Origin: an uncultured Campylobacter sp.
GTDB lineage: Bacteria; Campylobacterota; Campylobacteria; Campylobacterales; Campylobacteraceae
NCBI GenBank assembly: GCA_934728065.1
Contig: CAKVDW010000018.1
Location: 1 to 28,696 of the forward strand
Length of the DNA stretch: 28,696 bases
Reading direction: 5' to 3'
Part shown: piece by piece, positions 9,304 to 18,060 of the stretch
Position numbering within the stretch: position 1 is the stretch's first letter
Layout of the letters: each line of letters begins with the position of its first letter
The notes under the pieces: model-generated
Databases searched by the model: none
The model's input: only the letters and a program-made list of their open reading frames with translations
What the model was told of the DNA's origin: nothing
Made by a program: the position numbers and the translations under genes

Positions 9304-11277
9304 TCACTCATCTTTTATGATATAGCCATTTTTAAATATCCACCAGCTCAACGCTTTGGCTCGTTTTAAATTTTCAAACAAACTTTTTGCAAGGCTTTCA
9401 TCATCATCTTGTGGCTTTTTATCCTTAAAATACTCTATTTTGTGGCTATCATACACAAAGCGTTCGTTTGCTGCGGCGTTGTATCCTAGCACGCTATGTG
9501 GCAAAGGGCTTTTTTTGCTGTCATTGCTTAAAAGTGGTGCGCCAAAACTTGCGTATTTGTAGGCATTTGGAGCGACTAGCTCTGTGATAGTTGGTGTTAT
9601 ATCAATGTGTGAGCCTATGTTTGCCAGCACCTTTGGCTTTAAAATAGGCGAGTAGATGATGAGCGGCACGCCATTTTGCACGCGTAAAGGCGCTTGCGGA
9701 TACTCTCTATCATAATGGTCGCCTGTGATGATAAAAAGGCTATTTGGCAAAGCCTCGCTCATTTGTCGAATGAAGCGAGCGAGCATTTTATCTTGGTAGA
9801 TGATATGAGCAAAAACCTTTTTCTTGCGCTCATCTTGGGCGATTTGCGGGTGATTTTTAAGCCACGCGCTTATTTTTTCGTCATTTATGTCAAATTGTTG
9901 CAAGGGAGCGTCAAAAGGCGGGTGATTTGTGGTTGTCATTATCATCGCAAAGCTCTTTGTGCCTTTGTTTTTAAGCGTATAATCCTTGATAAATTCGTAA
10001 AGATAGTGGTCATAAGCTCCCCAAGCGTTTTCAAAAGGCGGTGTAAAGCCATTTTGCTTCGCAAAATTCACTATGTGATTGCTGAATAAAATCTCATCAA
10101 AGCCTTGTGATTTCGTGTAGCTGTCAAGTTTTTGCCAAGTGCCAGAGCCTCCATAAAAAAAGCTCGTTTTATAGCCTAAATCCTTAAAAATATAGCCAGC
10201 TGACATTTCAAACACAGGATTTTTTCCCACGCTTAAATTCAGCGGAATTTCGGTTTGAAAAAGCCCGCTGATTTGCACATCAAGGCTTTTTATGGTGCTG
10301 CTTGCATTTTGCAAAAAAAGCTTAGCCTTAAAGGCGTTTTTTTCTTTGATGAGCGTTTTAAGCTCACTCATCAGCCCCAAATCCTTAAATTCATCATCAA
10401 AATGCCACTCGCTCAAACTCTCAGCGACTATGTAAAAAATGTGATTGATTTGCGCCTTGCTAGGATTTGAAACTTCTTTTTGCAAAAGCTCGCTCAGGTT
10501 AAATTCGCTTGAATTTAAGTCATTTAAGGCAAAAAATTTGCGCGTAGCAGTGAGCGGGCTTTCATCTGTGTAGTCTTTAAAGGCGGATTTGGCGATTTTA
10601 GCGTAGCTCATATACACATAAAGCAAGTCCCTAAATGCGCCTTGCGTGATTTGGCGCAAAAAGGCGTTTGGCACAGGCACGATTTCTTTGCCAAGCGAAA
10701 TGCCTTTAAGCCCGATTTGTCCGTTGATTTCAAAAAGGCAAAGCAAGGCAAAAGCGACAAAAAGGCTTATGCGAAATTTTTTACCTTGAATTTTAGCTAT
10801 TTGAGCGTGAAAAAACGCCCAAAGTGCGTAAAAAAGCACGCTCACAACAAGCCACAAAAGCACCTTATAAGTCAAACCATAATCCGCGCCCAAAGCCGTC
10901 TCAAAAATCGCCTTTCTATCATCATAAATGAGTCCCAACAAAGAAGCGTTAAAAACATCTTGATAAATGCCGTAAAAGCCTATGTTTGCAACGCTTACAA
11001 AGGTGCTGATAAAAATCACCAAAAAGGCGTAAATTTTCACAATTTTTTCTTTTGGCAAAAGGGCTAAAAAGAAAAATACCACGCTCATCACGCCGATGAT
11101 TTGCCCATCATAACGAAAAGCATTGTAAAAAAAAAGCACAAATTCGCCCAAATTTACGCCATTTACGCCGTCTTTAAAACAAAGGATAAAAACGGCTCTT
11201 AGGCTTAAATTCAGCACAAAAAGCAAGCCCATAAAGAAAAAGGCTTGAAAAATCACGCTTTTAAAGGATTTTTGCAT
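9304..11277 (-). CDS. LtaS-type membrane sulfatase-fold transferase, paralogue 1
   Basis: Inner-membrane protein of 657 aa with five N-terminal membrane helices (up to about residue 190) and a large periplasmic alkaline-phosphatase/sulfatase-fold domain (about 275-615). The metal and nucleophile positions of the lipoteichoic-acid-synthase family can be followed: E286 (VAES), nucleophile T328 (ASSTIKSL) and D520-H521 (ITGDHY), then HIDITPTITEL. Such enzymes move phosphoglycerol or phosphoethanolamine from lipids to surface glycans; the acceptor here is unknown. The ATG at 11277 has AAAGGA in front; an in-frame start 11 codons upstream lacks one. It overlaps the upstream gene by 25 bases, so it is the last gene of a three-gene operon. 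A phase-variable paralogue is encoded at 13469-15441. Confidence 0.88.
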   Translation of the reverse strand: MQKSFKSVIFQAFFFMGLLFVLNLSLRAVFILCFKDGVNGVNLGEFVLFFYNAFRYDGQIIGVMSVVFFFLALLPKEKIVKIYAFLVIFISTFVSVANIGFYGIYQDVFNASLLGLIYDDRKAIFETALGADYGLTYKVLLWLVVSVLFYALWAFFHAQIAKIQGKKFRISLFVAFALLCLFEINGQIGLKGISLGKEIVPVPNAFLRQITQGAFRDLLYVYMSYAKIAKSAFKDYTDESPLTATRKFFALNDLNSSEFNLSELLQKEVSNPSKAQINHIFYIVAESLSEWHFDDEFKDLGLMSELKTLIKEKNAFKAKLFLQNASSTIKSLDVQISGLFQTEIPLNLSVGKNPVFEMSAGYIFKDLGYKTSFFYGGSGTWQKLDSYTKSQGFDEILFSNHIVNFAKQNGFTPPFENAWGAYDHYLYEFIKDYTLKNKGTKSFAMIMTTTNHPPFDAPLQQFDINDEKISAWLKNHPQIAQDERKKKVFAHIIYQDKMLARFIRQMSEALPNSLFIITGDHYDREYPQAPLRVQNGVPLIIYSPILKPKVLANIGSHIDITPTITELVAPNAYKYASFGAPLLSNDSKKSPLPHSVLGYNAAANERFVYDSHKIEYFKDKKPQDDDESLAKSLFENLKRAKALSWWIFKNGYIIKDE

Positions 11278-11990
11278 AGTTTTCCTTTGATGAATTTCAC
11301 GCCTTGCCACAGCAAGATGGCAAGGCTAAACGCCCACAAATACACGCAAATAAGGGCTGTTAAAAAACTTTGCTCTGCGTTAAGGGCAAAAGGCATAAGC
11401 GCAAGAAGTGCAAGCAGCGCACAAAATTTATTTACAATATAAAGGGCGAGCAAAAGGGCAAAAACAAGGGCGCATTTGCTCAGCTCATACAAAAGCAAAT
11501 CCCTTAAATACGCTTGTGTAAGGGCATTTGGCACATAAAAATCATAAGGCATTAAGTCTAAATTTCCTAAAAAAATCACAAGCCCATAAACAAACAAAAG
11601 CGCGAAAGAATCAGCCTTTATGCTTAAATTTAACTCAAAATTTGCAAAATCTTTTAAAAACACCTTACACACAAAAAAGCCCGCTAAAAGCACGCACAAC
11701 ACGCTTGGAGCGTCAAAAAAAGAATACATTAGCGTGGCTAGGCAAAAGCCCTTATACACAGGCACAAGGCAAAATGCGGTGAAAAAGAGCGTAAGAGCGT
11801 ATTTTAAGGCTAAAAATTTAGGGGCATTTTTTGCGCTCAATTCTTTGTTTTTAACCTCATTTTTGCCTAAATTTTCGCCCTTAAATTCGCCTGAATTTTG
11901 TTTTGCGAATTTACTCTCAAACGCCCATTTTAAGAGTAAATCAAAAAACCATAAAAACAATGTAAAAAGCAAAAACGCACAGCCTATCAT
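11253..11990 (-). CDS. Polytopic membrane protein of unknown function
   Basis: The 245-aa protein is almost entirely hydrophobic, with about six predicted membrane segments and a basic/polar stretch at about residues 25-50. No family is recognised. It overlaps the sialidase-like gene upstream (TGATG; a GTG one codon earlier is the alternative start) and the LtaS-like gene downstream by 25 bases, so all three are translated from one message. An AAAGGG site lies seven bases before the ATG. By context it may be a partner, flippase or glycan-handling membrane subunit for the sulfatase-fold enzyme, but this is inference only. Confidence 0.75.
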   Translation of the reverse strand: MIGCAFLLFTLFLWFFDLLLKWAFESKFAKQNSGEFKGENLGKNEVKNKELSAKNAPKFLALKYALTLFFTAFCLVPVYKGFCLATLMYSFFDAPSVLCVLLAGFFVCKVFLKDFANFELNLSIKADSFALLFVYGLVIFLGNLDLMPYDFYVPNALTQAYLRDLLLYELSKCALVFALLLALYIVNKFCALLALLALMPFALNAEQSFLTALICVYLWAFSLAILLWQGVKFIKGKLCKNPLKA

Positions 11991-13207
11991 CACTCAGCCC
12001 TTTTTTCATCAATCGCCTTTTCAATGGCTCTCACACTTAAAATTTGCATTTTAATGTGCTTTCTATCAAGGGTGTAGCTGATATAAAGCTTATCATTAGG
12101 CTTGTTTGTGGTGTTTTTAAGACTTTTATCTTGTGCTAAAAGCGCAGGATAGCTCACTTCCAAGCCCTCATCAAGGGTAAAAAGTTTTACAAATTCGCCT
12201 TTTTCTTCATCTTTTAGCCAAAAAAGACTGAGCTTTGAGCGCGGATTTTCCTTGCTTCCGTCATTGTGTATCAGCACAACCTCACTTCTTTTAAAATCCC
12301 AATCCTTATAATCCACAAAAACAAGCCCCAAAATGCTCGAACTATCATAACTTTTAAGATTTGTCGCCACAGGCTCTAAAAAATAATTACCCCTGCCCGA
12401 ACAAGACTGCAAAAACGCCGTGCTATCGTAGCTTTTGTGGTTTCGCAAAAAGGCAAGGCATCTTACACCGCTTACATTGTCGGCGATAATGCTTGGTTGG
12501 AGCTGATTTTTAAGCAAATTCAAGCGTTTGGTGTAGAGCAGCTTCGCATTTTTGTCAAAAAACGCCACAAGAGCGTATTTGCGGGCTAACTCGTGGTAAA
12601 TAGGCAAGATAAAACCGCCATCATCAAGCAACACAGCAGGCGCTCGCACAAGATGAGAAAAATTTGCAAACGCGCCAAGTTTCAACTCGCCCTTAAATTT
12701 AGGGCGCAAATTCTCATCAAATTCAAGCTGATAAATCTTGCTTGTCGCCCAACCGCCAAGGCTTACGCCCACTACAAAAAAATGCACCTTGCCCGCTAAG
12801 TCCCTAAACGCCACAGGATTTCCCAGCTTTTTGATGAATTTTCCACTCATCTTTGAAAGTGTAGGCGCGTCTAAAATGCCCTTTGGCTCGCTCCACGCAT
12901 TTGCGCACTCATCATAAAAACTTTGATAAATTTTAACATCACTTGCGCCCTCGCGCGTGCCAGCAAAAAAAAGCGCCATTAAACCACGCTTTGTTTGCAC
13001 CAAAGTGCTTGAATGCACGGCTTTTGCGGGCGAATTTATGAGTGAGCTTATAGGCGCAAAATCCGCCCCGCTTTCCGCATTATCATACTCCATAAAGGCT
13101 TCATTTTCGTAAAAGTGGCTTTTTATAAGGCTTTGATAGCCTACTAAAAGGACAATACAAAGCGCACACAGCACAAAGACTAAAAATTTTAAAAATTTCA
13201 AAAACAC
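11990..13207 (-). CDS. Sialidase-like (BNR repeat) protein with N-terminal membrane anchor
   Basis: The protein has one N-terminal membrane helix and a predicted extracytoplasmic beta-propeller resembling the BNR/neuraminidase superfamily. FFAGTREGASDVKIYQSF looks like the arginine-containing strand plus an Asp-box-type repeat, and ALFFAGTREG and FILPIYHE are typical of sialidase-like propellers. It may bind or cleave a glycan, or only recognise it; true sialidase activity is not shown. Start: the tracked ATG at 13249 lies inside a perfect extended -10 (TGCTAGAAT) and has no ribosome site. The GTG at 13207 has GGAG nine bases upstream and gives 405 aa beginning MFLKFLKFLVFV, so I chose it. 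First gene of the operon with the membrane protein and LtaS-like enzyme. Confidence 0.75.
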   Translation of the reverse strand: MFLKFLKFLVFVLCALCIVLLVGYQSLIKSHFYENEAFMEYDNAESGADFAPISSLINSPAKAVHSSTLVQTKRGLMALFFAGTREGASDVKIYQSFYDECANAWSEPKGILDAPTLSKMSGKFIKKLGNPVAFRDLAGKVHFFVVGVSLGGWATSKIYQLEFDENLRPKFKGELKLGAFANFSHLVRAPAVLLDDGGFILPIYHELARKYALVAFFDKNAKLLYTKRLNLLKNQLQPSIIADNVSGVRCLAFLRNHKSYDSTAFLQSCSGRGNYFLEPVATNLKSYDSSSILGLVFVDYKDWDFKRSEVVLIHNDGSKENPRSKLSLFWLKDEEKGEFVKLFTLDEGLEVSYPALLAQDKSLKNTTNKPNDKLYISYTLDRKHIKMQILSVRAIEKAIDEKRAE

Positions 13208-13239
13208 CCTTAAAAACTCCAAACTTTGATAAAAGCTAA

Positions 13240-13248
13240 ATTCTAGCA
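13240..13248 (-). promoter_or_regulatory. Promoter of the sialidase-like operon
   Basis: Leftward, TGC-TAGAAT is a perfect extended -10. Transcription would begin near 13233, downstream of the ATG at 13249, which therefore could not be the start codon on this message. Confidence 0.55.
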
Positions 13249-13278
13249 TAAAAGATTAAAGCTAAATTAAATTTATGG

Positions 13279-13318
13279 ATTGTCGCGCTCACTCTATGCG
13301 CTTGTTTGAAACGACAAT
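13279..13318. repeat. Short palindromic intergenic element
   Basis: ATTGTCG (13279-13285) and CGACAAT (13312-13318) enclose a 26-base GC-richer loop that reads like the dispersed GGATTGTCGC...CGACAATG elements of many bacterial genomes. It lies in the gap between the LtaS-like paralogue 2 and the sialidase operon. A 65-codon open frame starts inside it, but I see no ribosome site and do not treat it as a gene. Confidence 0.35.
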
Positions 13319-13468
13319 GGGCGAAATTCAAGGCAAATTCACGCAAGAGCTTGAAATTTGGTTAATTTATAAGGCGAAAGATTTTAAGCTTTTTTGGGTT
13401 GTAAAGTTAAAAGCGACTAAGACTAGCTGTGTTGAGCTTTTAACTAGCTTTCTAAAAACTAAAAGCCG

Positions 13469-15441
13469 TTAATCCTTGATGATATAGCCGTTTTTAAATA
13501 TCCACCAGCTCAACGCTTTGGCTCGTTTTAAATTTTCAAACAAACTTTTTGCAAGGCTTTCATCATCATTTTGTGGATTTTTGTCCCTAAAATACTCTAT
13601 CTTAAAGCCATCATAAAGAAAGCGTTCATTTGCTACGAGCTTGTAGCCTAAGGCGTTGCGCTTTTCAAAGGCTTTTTTGTAGTCATTACTCAAAAGTGGC
13701 GTGCCAAAACTTGCGTATTTGTAGGCATTTGGAGCGACTAGCTCTGTGATAGTCGGCGTTATATCAATGTGTGAGCCGACATTTGCAAGCACTTTTGGCT
13801 TTAAAATGGGCGAGTAGATGATGAGCGGAATTTCATCTTTGCTTGTTTGTGTGTAAAATGAAGTGCCGCCGTGGTCGCCTGTGATGATGAAAAGGCTATT
13901 TGGCAGCACTTTGCTTGTTTCTTTCACAAAGCGAGCGAGCATTTTATCTTGGTAAATAAAATGCGAAAAAATCCGCCTTACATAATCATCTTGTGGCAGT
14001 TGTTTAGTTTTTAAGAATTTATCGATTTTATCATAATCCACGCCAAATTGCTCCACAGGTGCGTCCCAAGGTCCGTGATTTGAAACGCTCATCACCATAG
14101 CAAAGCTCTTTGTGTCTTTATTTGCAAGCGTGTAATCCTTGATAAATTCGTAAAGATAATGGTCATAAGCTCCCCAAGCTCCATCAAAAGGCGGTGTAAA
14201 GCCTTTTTCTTTGGCAAATTGAGTGATATGGTTGCTGAATTTTATCTCATCAAAGCCTTGCGAAATGGCGTAATTGTCGATTTTATGCCAAGTGCCAGAG
14301 CCTCCATAAAAAAAGGTGGTTTTGAAGCCTAAATCCTTAAAAATATAGCCAGCAGACATTTTAAACACAGGGTTTTTGCCTACGCTTAAACTCAAAGGAA
14401 TTTCGATTTGAAAAAGCCCACTGATTTGCACATCAAGGCTTTTCATCGTAGCATCGGCGTTTTGCACGAAAACGCTTGCCCTGTAAGCACCGCTTTGTTT
14501 GATAAATTCAAGCAAATCGCTTTTTATGCCAAGTTCTTTAAAGGTGCTTTCGTCCAAATGCCACGCGCTCAAACTCTCCGCGATGATATAAAAGATATGC
14601 TGAATTTGGGTTTTGCTTGGATTAGAAACTTGCTTTTCTAAAAGCTGAGTAAGGTTAAATCCCCCCCCCCATTGTGCTTATCAGCACTTATGTGAAAGAA
14701 ATTGCGCACCACTTGTTCTGGGCTTTCGCTGGTATAATCGCTAAATTTGGAGTTTGAAATATGCGCGTAACTTCTATACACATAAAGCAAATCCCTAAAC
14801 GAGCCGTGCGTGATTTTGCGTAAAAAGGTGTTTGTAACGGGCGTTATCCTGTAACTTAAAGCAACGCCTTTAAGCCCGATTTGTCCGTTGATTTCAAAAA
14901 GACAAGCTAGGGCAAAGACTGCAAAAAGCACGAAGCGAAAGCGTTTGCCCTGAATTTGCGCTATTTTAGCGTGTAAAAACGCCCAAAGTGCGTAAAAAAG
15001 CACGCTCACAAAAAGCCACAGCAAAATTTTGCTGGTAAAATGATAATCCCCGCCCAAAGCCGTCTCAAAAATCGCCTTTCTATCATCATAAATGAGACCT
15101 AACAAAGTCGCGTTAAAGACATCTTGGTAAATCTCATAAAATCCTATATTTGCGATGCCCACAAATGCGGTGATGAAAAGCACCAAAAAGGCGTAAATTT
15201 TCACAATTTGTTCTTTTGGAACGAAGTTGAGCGCAAAAAATACCACGCTCATCACGCCGATGATTTGCCCATCATAACGAAAGGCATTAGCAAGAAAAAG
15301 CTCCCATTGAGCTAAATTTACGCCATTTACGCTATCTTTAAAATAAAAGATAAAAATGGCTCTTAGACTTAAATTCAGCACAAAAAGCAAGCCCATAAAG
15401 GCAAGACTTTGTAACAAAGTGGCTTTAAGAGTTTTTCGCAT
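13469..15441 (-). CDS. Phase-variable LtaS-type transferase, paralogue 2 (OFF as read)
   Basis: This is a full-length homologue of the protein at 9304-11277, split into two frames by a run of ten G (14661-14670 on the plus strand as C). As read, translation from the ATG at 15441 (AAGGA site upstream) stops after 267 aa, within the linker that follows the five membrane helices; the catalytic domain from about 14640 down to 13469 is out of frame. One added G (11) or two lost (8) rejoins the frames and gives 657 aa, the exact length of paralogue 1. The distal part keeps all key residues: AES, the Thr in ATMKSL, and TGDHGG. Both parts are well conserved, so this is a contingency switch and not decay. 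It has its own promoter at 15485-15493. Confidence 0.9.
14661..14670 (-). repeat. Homopolymeric G10 tract (phase-variation switch)
   Basis: Ten C on the plus strand (G10 in the coding strand) sit in the linker between membrane helices and catalytic domain of LtaS-like paralogue 2. Paralogue 1 has no tract at the matching place (FFALNDLNSSEFNLSE). Poly-G runs of 8-12 are the classic Campylobacter slippage sites. Confidence 0.93.
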
Positions 15442-15484
15442 AGTTTTTCCTTATAAATTTATAAATTTTTTACAAAAAAAGCAA

Positions 15485-15493
15485 ATTCTAGCA
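15485..15493 (-). promoter_or_regulatory. Promoter of LtaS-like paralogue 2
   Basis: Leftward TGC-TAGAAT extended -10, identical in form to those of copZ and of the sialidase-like operon, about 45 bases before the ATG at 15441. Confidence 0.5.
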
Positions 15494-15550
15494 CAAAAAT
15501 TTATCTTTTTAAATAAAAATATTAAAAGATAAACCAAAATTTAAACTTTT

Positions 15551-15556
15551 TATAGT
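15551..15556 (+). promoter_or_regulatory. Probable -10 of acpP
   Basis: TATAGT followed by AAAAT lies 36 bases before the acpP ATG, in the gap shared with the divergent LtaS-like paralogue 2. A strong AGGAG ribosome site is at 15581-15585, six bases before the ATG. Confidence 0.4.
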
Positions 15557-15591
15557 AAAATGCCTTGATTAAAAAAAATAAGGAGAAAAAA

Positions 15592-15828
15592 ATGGCAACT
15601 TTTGATGATGTAAAAGCAGTCGTTGTCGAGCAATTAAGTGTTGATGGAGATTCTGTGAAAATGGAGTCTAAAATCATCGAGGATTTAGGAGCGGATTCTT
15701 TAGATGTAGTTGAATTGATTATGGCTTTAGAGGAAAAATTTGATATAGAAATTCCAGATACAGATGCCGAAAAGCTCATCAAAATCGAAGATGTCGTAAA
15801 ATACATAGATAATCTTCCTAAAAAATAG
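15592..15828 (+). CDS. acpP: Acyl carrier protein
   Basis: Small acidic carrier of 78 aa that holds growing acyl chains on a phosphopantetheine arm attached to S36 in the invariant motif [10 protein letters not shown]. The ATG at 15592 sits just after AGGAG; a longer open frame from 15565 adds only lysine-rich residues foreign to the family and is rejected. It leads a run acpP-fabF-accA. It also serves lipid A and lipoate synthesis. Confidence 0.97.
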   Translation: MATFDDVKAVVVEQLSVDGDSVKMESKIIEDLGADSLDVVELIMALEEKFDIEIPDTDAEKLIKIEDVVKYIDNLPKK

Positions 15829-15849
15829 CTCTTTGAAAAGGACTTTACT

Positions 15850-17061
15850 TTGAAAAGAGTGGTGGTTACGGGCATTGGAATGATAAATGCCCTAGGACTA
15901 GACAAAGAAAGCTCATTTAAGGCTATTTGTGATGGCAAATGCGGGGTTGATAAAATCACGCTCTTTGACACAAGCGATTTTCCCGTGCAAATCGCCGCTG
16001 AGGTTAAGGGTTTTGACCCTTTGAGTGTGATTGATGCCAAAGAAGTTAAAAAGATTGACCGTTTCGTTCAGCTTGGCATAAAAGCAGCAAAAGAGGCGAT
16101 GACGGATGCTAATTTGAGCGAAGATATCGACAAAAACGAGTTTGGCGTGATTTCAGCCGCTGGTATAGGCGGTTTGCCAAATATAGAAAGAAATTCCGTT
16201 ACTTGTTTTGATAAGGGAGTTCGGCGTATAAGTCCGTTTTTTGTGCCATCAGCCCTTGTAAATATGCTCGGTGGCGTTGTGGCTATAGATTTTGGGCTTA
16301 AAGGACCAAATTTAGCCTGTGTAACGGCTTGTGCGGCTGGCACACACGCTGTGGGCGAGGCTTACAAGAGCATAGTGCTTAATTCTGCTCAAAAAATGCT
16401 TGTCGTAGGCGCAGAATCAACGATTTGCCCCGTTGGCATAGGCGGTTTTGCGGCGATGAAAGCCCTTTCTACGCGCAATGACGACCCACAGCACGCTTCA
16501 CGCCCCTTTGACAAGGAGCGAGACGGCTTTGTGATGGGCGAGGGTGCAGGCGCACTCGTGCTTGAAAGCTATGATGATGCGGTAAAACGCGGTGCTAAGA
16601 TATACGCCGAGCTTATAGGGTTTGGCGAAAGTGCTGATGCGCATCATATCACTTCGCCAACCCTTGACGGACCGCTTCGCGCGATGAAAAAAGCGTGGCA
16701 AATGGCTGGCAATGCAAAGATAGACTACATAAACGCGCACGGCACTTCCACGCCCGCAAACGACAAGAACGAAACCGCCGCTATCAAAGAGCTTTTTGGT
16801 AGCTCTGTGCCTTTGGTAAGCTCGACAAAAGGGCAAATCGGGCATTGTTTAGGCGGCGCAGGTGCGATAGAAGCAGTGATTTGCCTAATGGCAATGCGTG
16901 ATGGCATTGTGCCACCGACTATCAACCAGCTTGTAAAAGACGAAGAGTGTGATTTAGACTATGTCGCAAACCACTCACGCAAGGCAAATTTAAGCGTGGT
17001 AATGAGCAACAGCTTTGGTTTTGGCGGCACGAACGGCTCGATTATCTTTAAAAAAGTGTAG
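15850..17061 (+). CDS. fabF: 3-oxoacyl-[acyl-carrier-protein] synthase II
   Basis: Condensing enzyme of fatty-acid elongation, 403 aa. The Cys-His-His active site of the KAS I/II class is intact: C161 in TACAAGTH, H297 in NAHGTSTP and H332 in IGHCLGGAG. The C-terminal NSFGFGGTN glycine loop is present. The start is TTG at 15850 with AAGGA eight bases upstream, and the N-terminus [15 protein letters not shown] is where the family begins. It lies 21 bases after acpP and 2 bases before accA, so the three are one operon. Confidence 0.97.
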   Translation: MKRVVVTGIGMINALGLDKESSFKAICDGKCGVDKITLFDTSDFPVQIAAEVKGFDPLSVIDAKEVKKIDRFVQLGIKAAKEAMTDANLSEDIDKNEFGVISAAGIGGLPNIERNSVTCFDKGVRRISPFFVPSALVNMLGGVVAIDFGLKGPNLACVTACAAGTHAVGEAYKSIVLNSAQKMLVVGAESTICPVGIGGFAAMKALSTRNDDPQHASRPFDKERDGFVMGEGAGALVLESYDDAVKRGAKIYAELIGFGESADAHHITSPTLDGPLRAMKKAWQMAGNAKIDYINAHGTSTPANDKNETAAIKELFGSSVPLVSSTKGQIGHCLGGAGAIEAVICLMAMRDGIVPPTINQLVKDEECDLDYVANHSRKANLSVVMSNSFGFGGTNGSIIFKKV

Positions 17062-17063
17062 CG

Positions 17064-18005
17064 ATGGCTTCGTATTTGAGTTTTGAAAAGGGCATAGAGC
17101 AAATTGATGAGGACATCATCAACGCCCAAATCAAAGGCGACAAGGACGCTGTGGCGATTTTGAAAAAAAATCTCGCCAAAGAAACCAAAAAGGTGTATTC
17201 AAATTTAAGCGATTATGAGCGTTTGCAGCTTGCTAGACACCCCGACCGACCCTACGCTATGGACTATATACAGGGCATTTTGAGCGATTGTTATGAAATT
17301 CACGGCGACCGCACCTTTAAAGATGATGCGAGCATTGTGTGCTTTGCAGGGTATTTGGGTGGCAAAAAGCTCATCGTCATCGGCGAGCAAAAGGGGCGTG
17401 GCACAAAGGACAAAATCGCGCGAAATTTTGGTATGCCACACCCTGAGGGCTACCGCAAGGCTTTGCGCGTGGCTAAACTTGCCGAAAAGTTTGAAATCCC
17501 TGTGCTTTTTCTCATCGACACTCCGGGCGCTTACCCGGGCATAGGGGCTGAGGAACGCGGACAAAGCGAGGCTATCGCCACAAATTTATACGAACTTTCC
17601 GCACTCAAAACGCCCACTATCGCTGTGGTTATCGGCGAGGGCGGCTCTGGCGGGGCTTTGGCTATCGGTGTAGCCGATAAACTCGCTATGATGAAAAATT
17701 CAGTTTTTTCTGTTATCTCGCCTGAGGGCTGTGCGGCGATACTTTGGAACGACCCAGCCAAAAGCGAACAAGCCGCAAAAGCACTTAAAATCACGGCTGA
17801 TGACTTAAAAAGCCAAGGGCTTATCGATGAGGTGATAAATGAGCCTATAAACGGCGCACACCGCGACAAAGAGGGAGCTTACGCAAGCGTGGCAAGCTAT
17901 GTCAGCAGCGCCCTTGAAGAGCTTGAAAAAGTGGATACAAAAGAACTCATCGCAAAAAGAATGCAAAAAATCCTAAATTTAGGTGCTTTCAAAGAAGCGC
18001 AGTGA
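17064..18005 (+). CDS. accA: Acetyl-CoA carboxylase carboxyltransferase subunit alpha
   Basis: Alpha subunit of the carboxyltransferase that, with AccD, transfers CO2 from biotin-AccB to acetyl-CoA to make malonyl-CoA, the first committed step of fatty-acid synthesis. The 313-aa length is normal. Family motifs are clear: [42 protein letters not shown] and the oxyanion glycine loop [14 protein letters not shown]. The ATG follows the fabF stop after 2 bases, with no strong ribosome site of its own, so translation is probably coupled. Confidence 0.97.
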   Translation: MASYLSFEKGIEQIDEDIINAQIKGDKDAVAILKKNLAKETKKVYSNLSDYERLQLARHPDRPYAMDYIQGILSDCYEIHGDRTFKDDASIVCFAGYLGGKKLIVIGEQKGRGTKDKIARNFGMPHPEGYRKALRVAKLAEKFEIPVLFLIDTPGAYPGIGAEERGQSEAIATNLYELSALKTPTIAVVIGEGGSGGALAIGVADKLAMMKNSVFSVISPEGCAAILWNDPAKSEQAAKALKITADDLKSQGLIDEVINEPINGAHRDKEGAYASVASYVSSALEELEKVDTKELIAKRMQKILNLGAFKEAQ

Positions 18006-18060
18006 TGAGGATTTTGTTGTAAAATTGTAACTTTGGTTTAAAACAACAAAAGGAACTAAA

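Noticed and set aside
13275..13472. Open frame of 65 codons on the plus strand between two minus-strand genes
   Set aside because: No ribosome site, no family resemblance, and it begins inside a palindromic intergenic element.
15565..15591. N-terminal extension of AcpP
   Set aside because: It adds a lysine-rich stretch foreign to acyl carrier proteins and ignores the AGGAG site before 15592.
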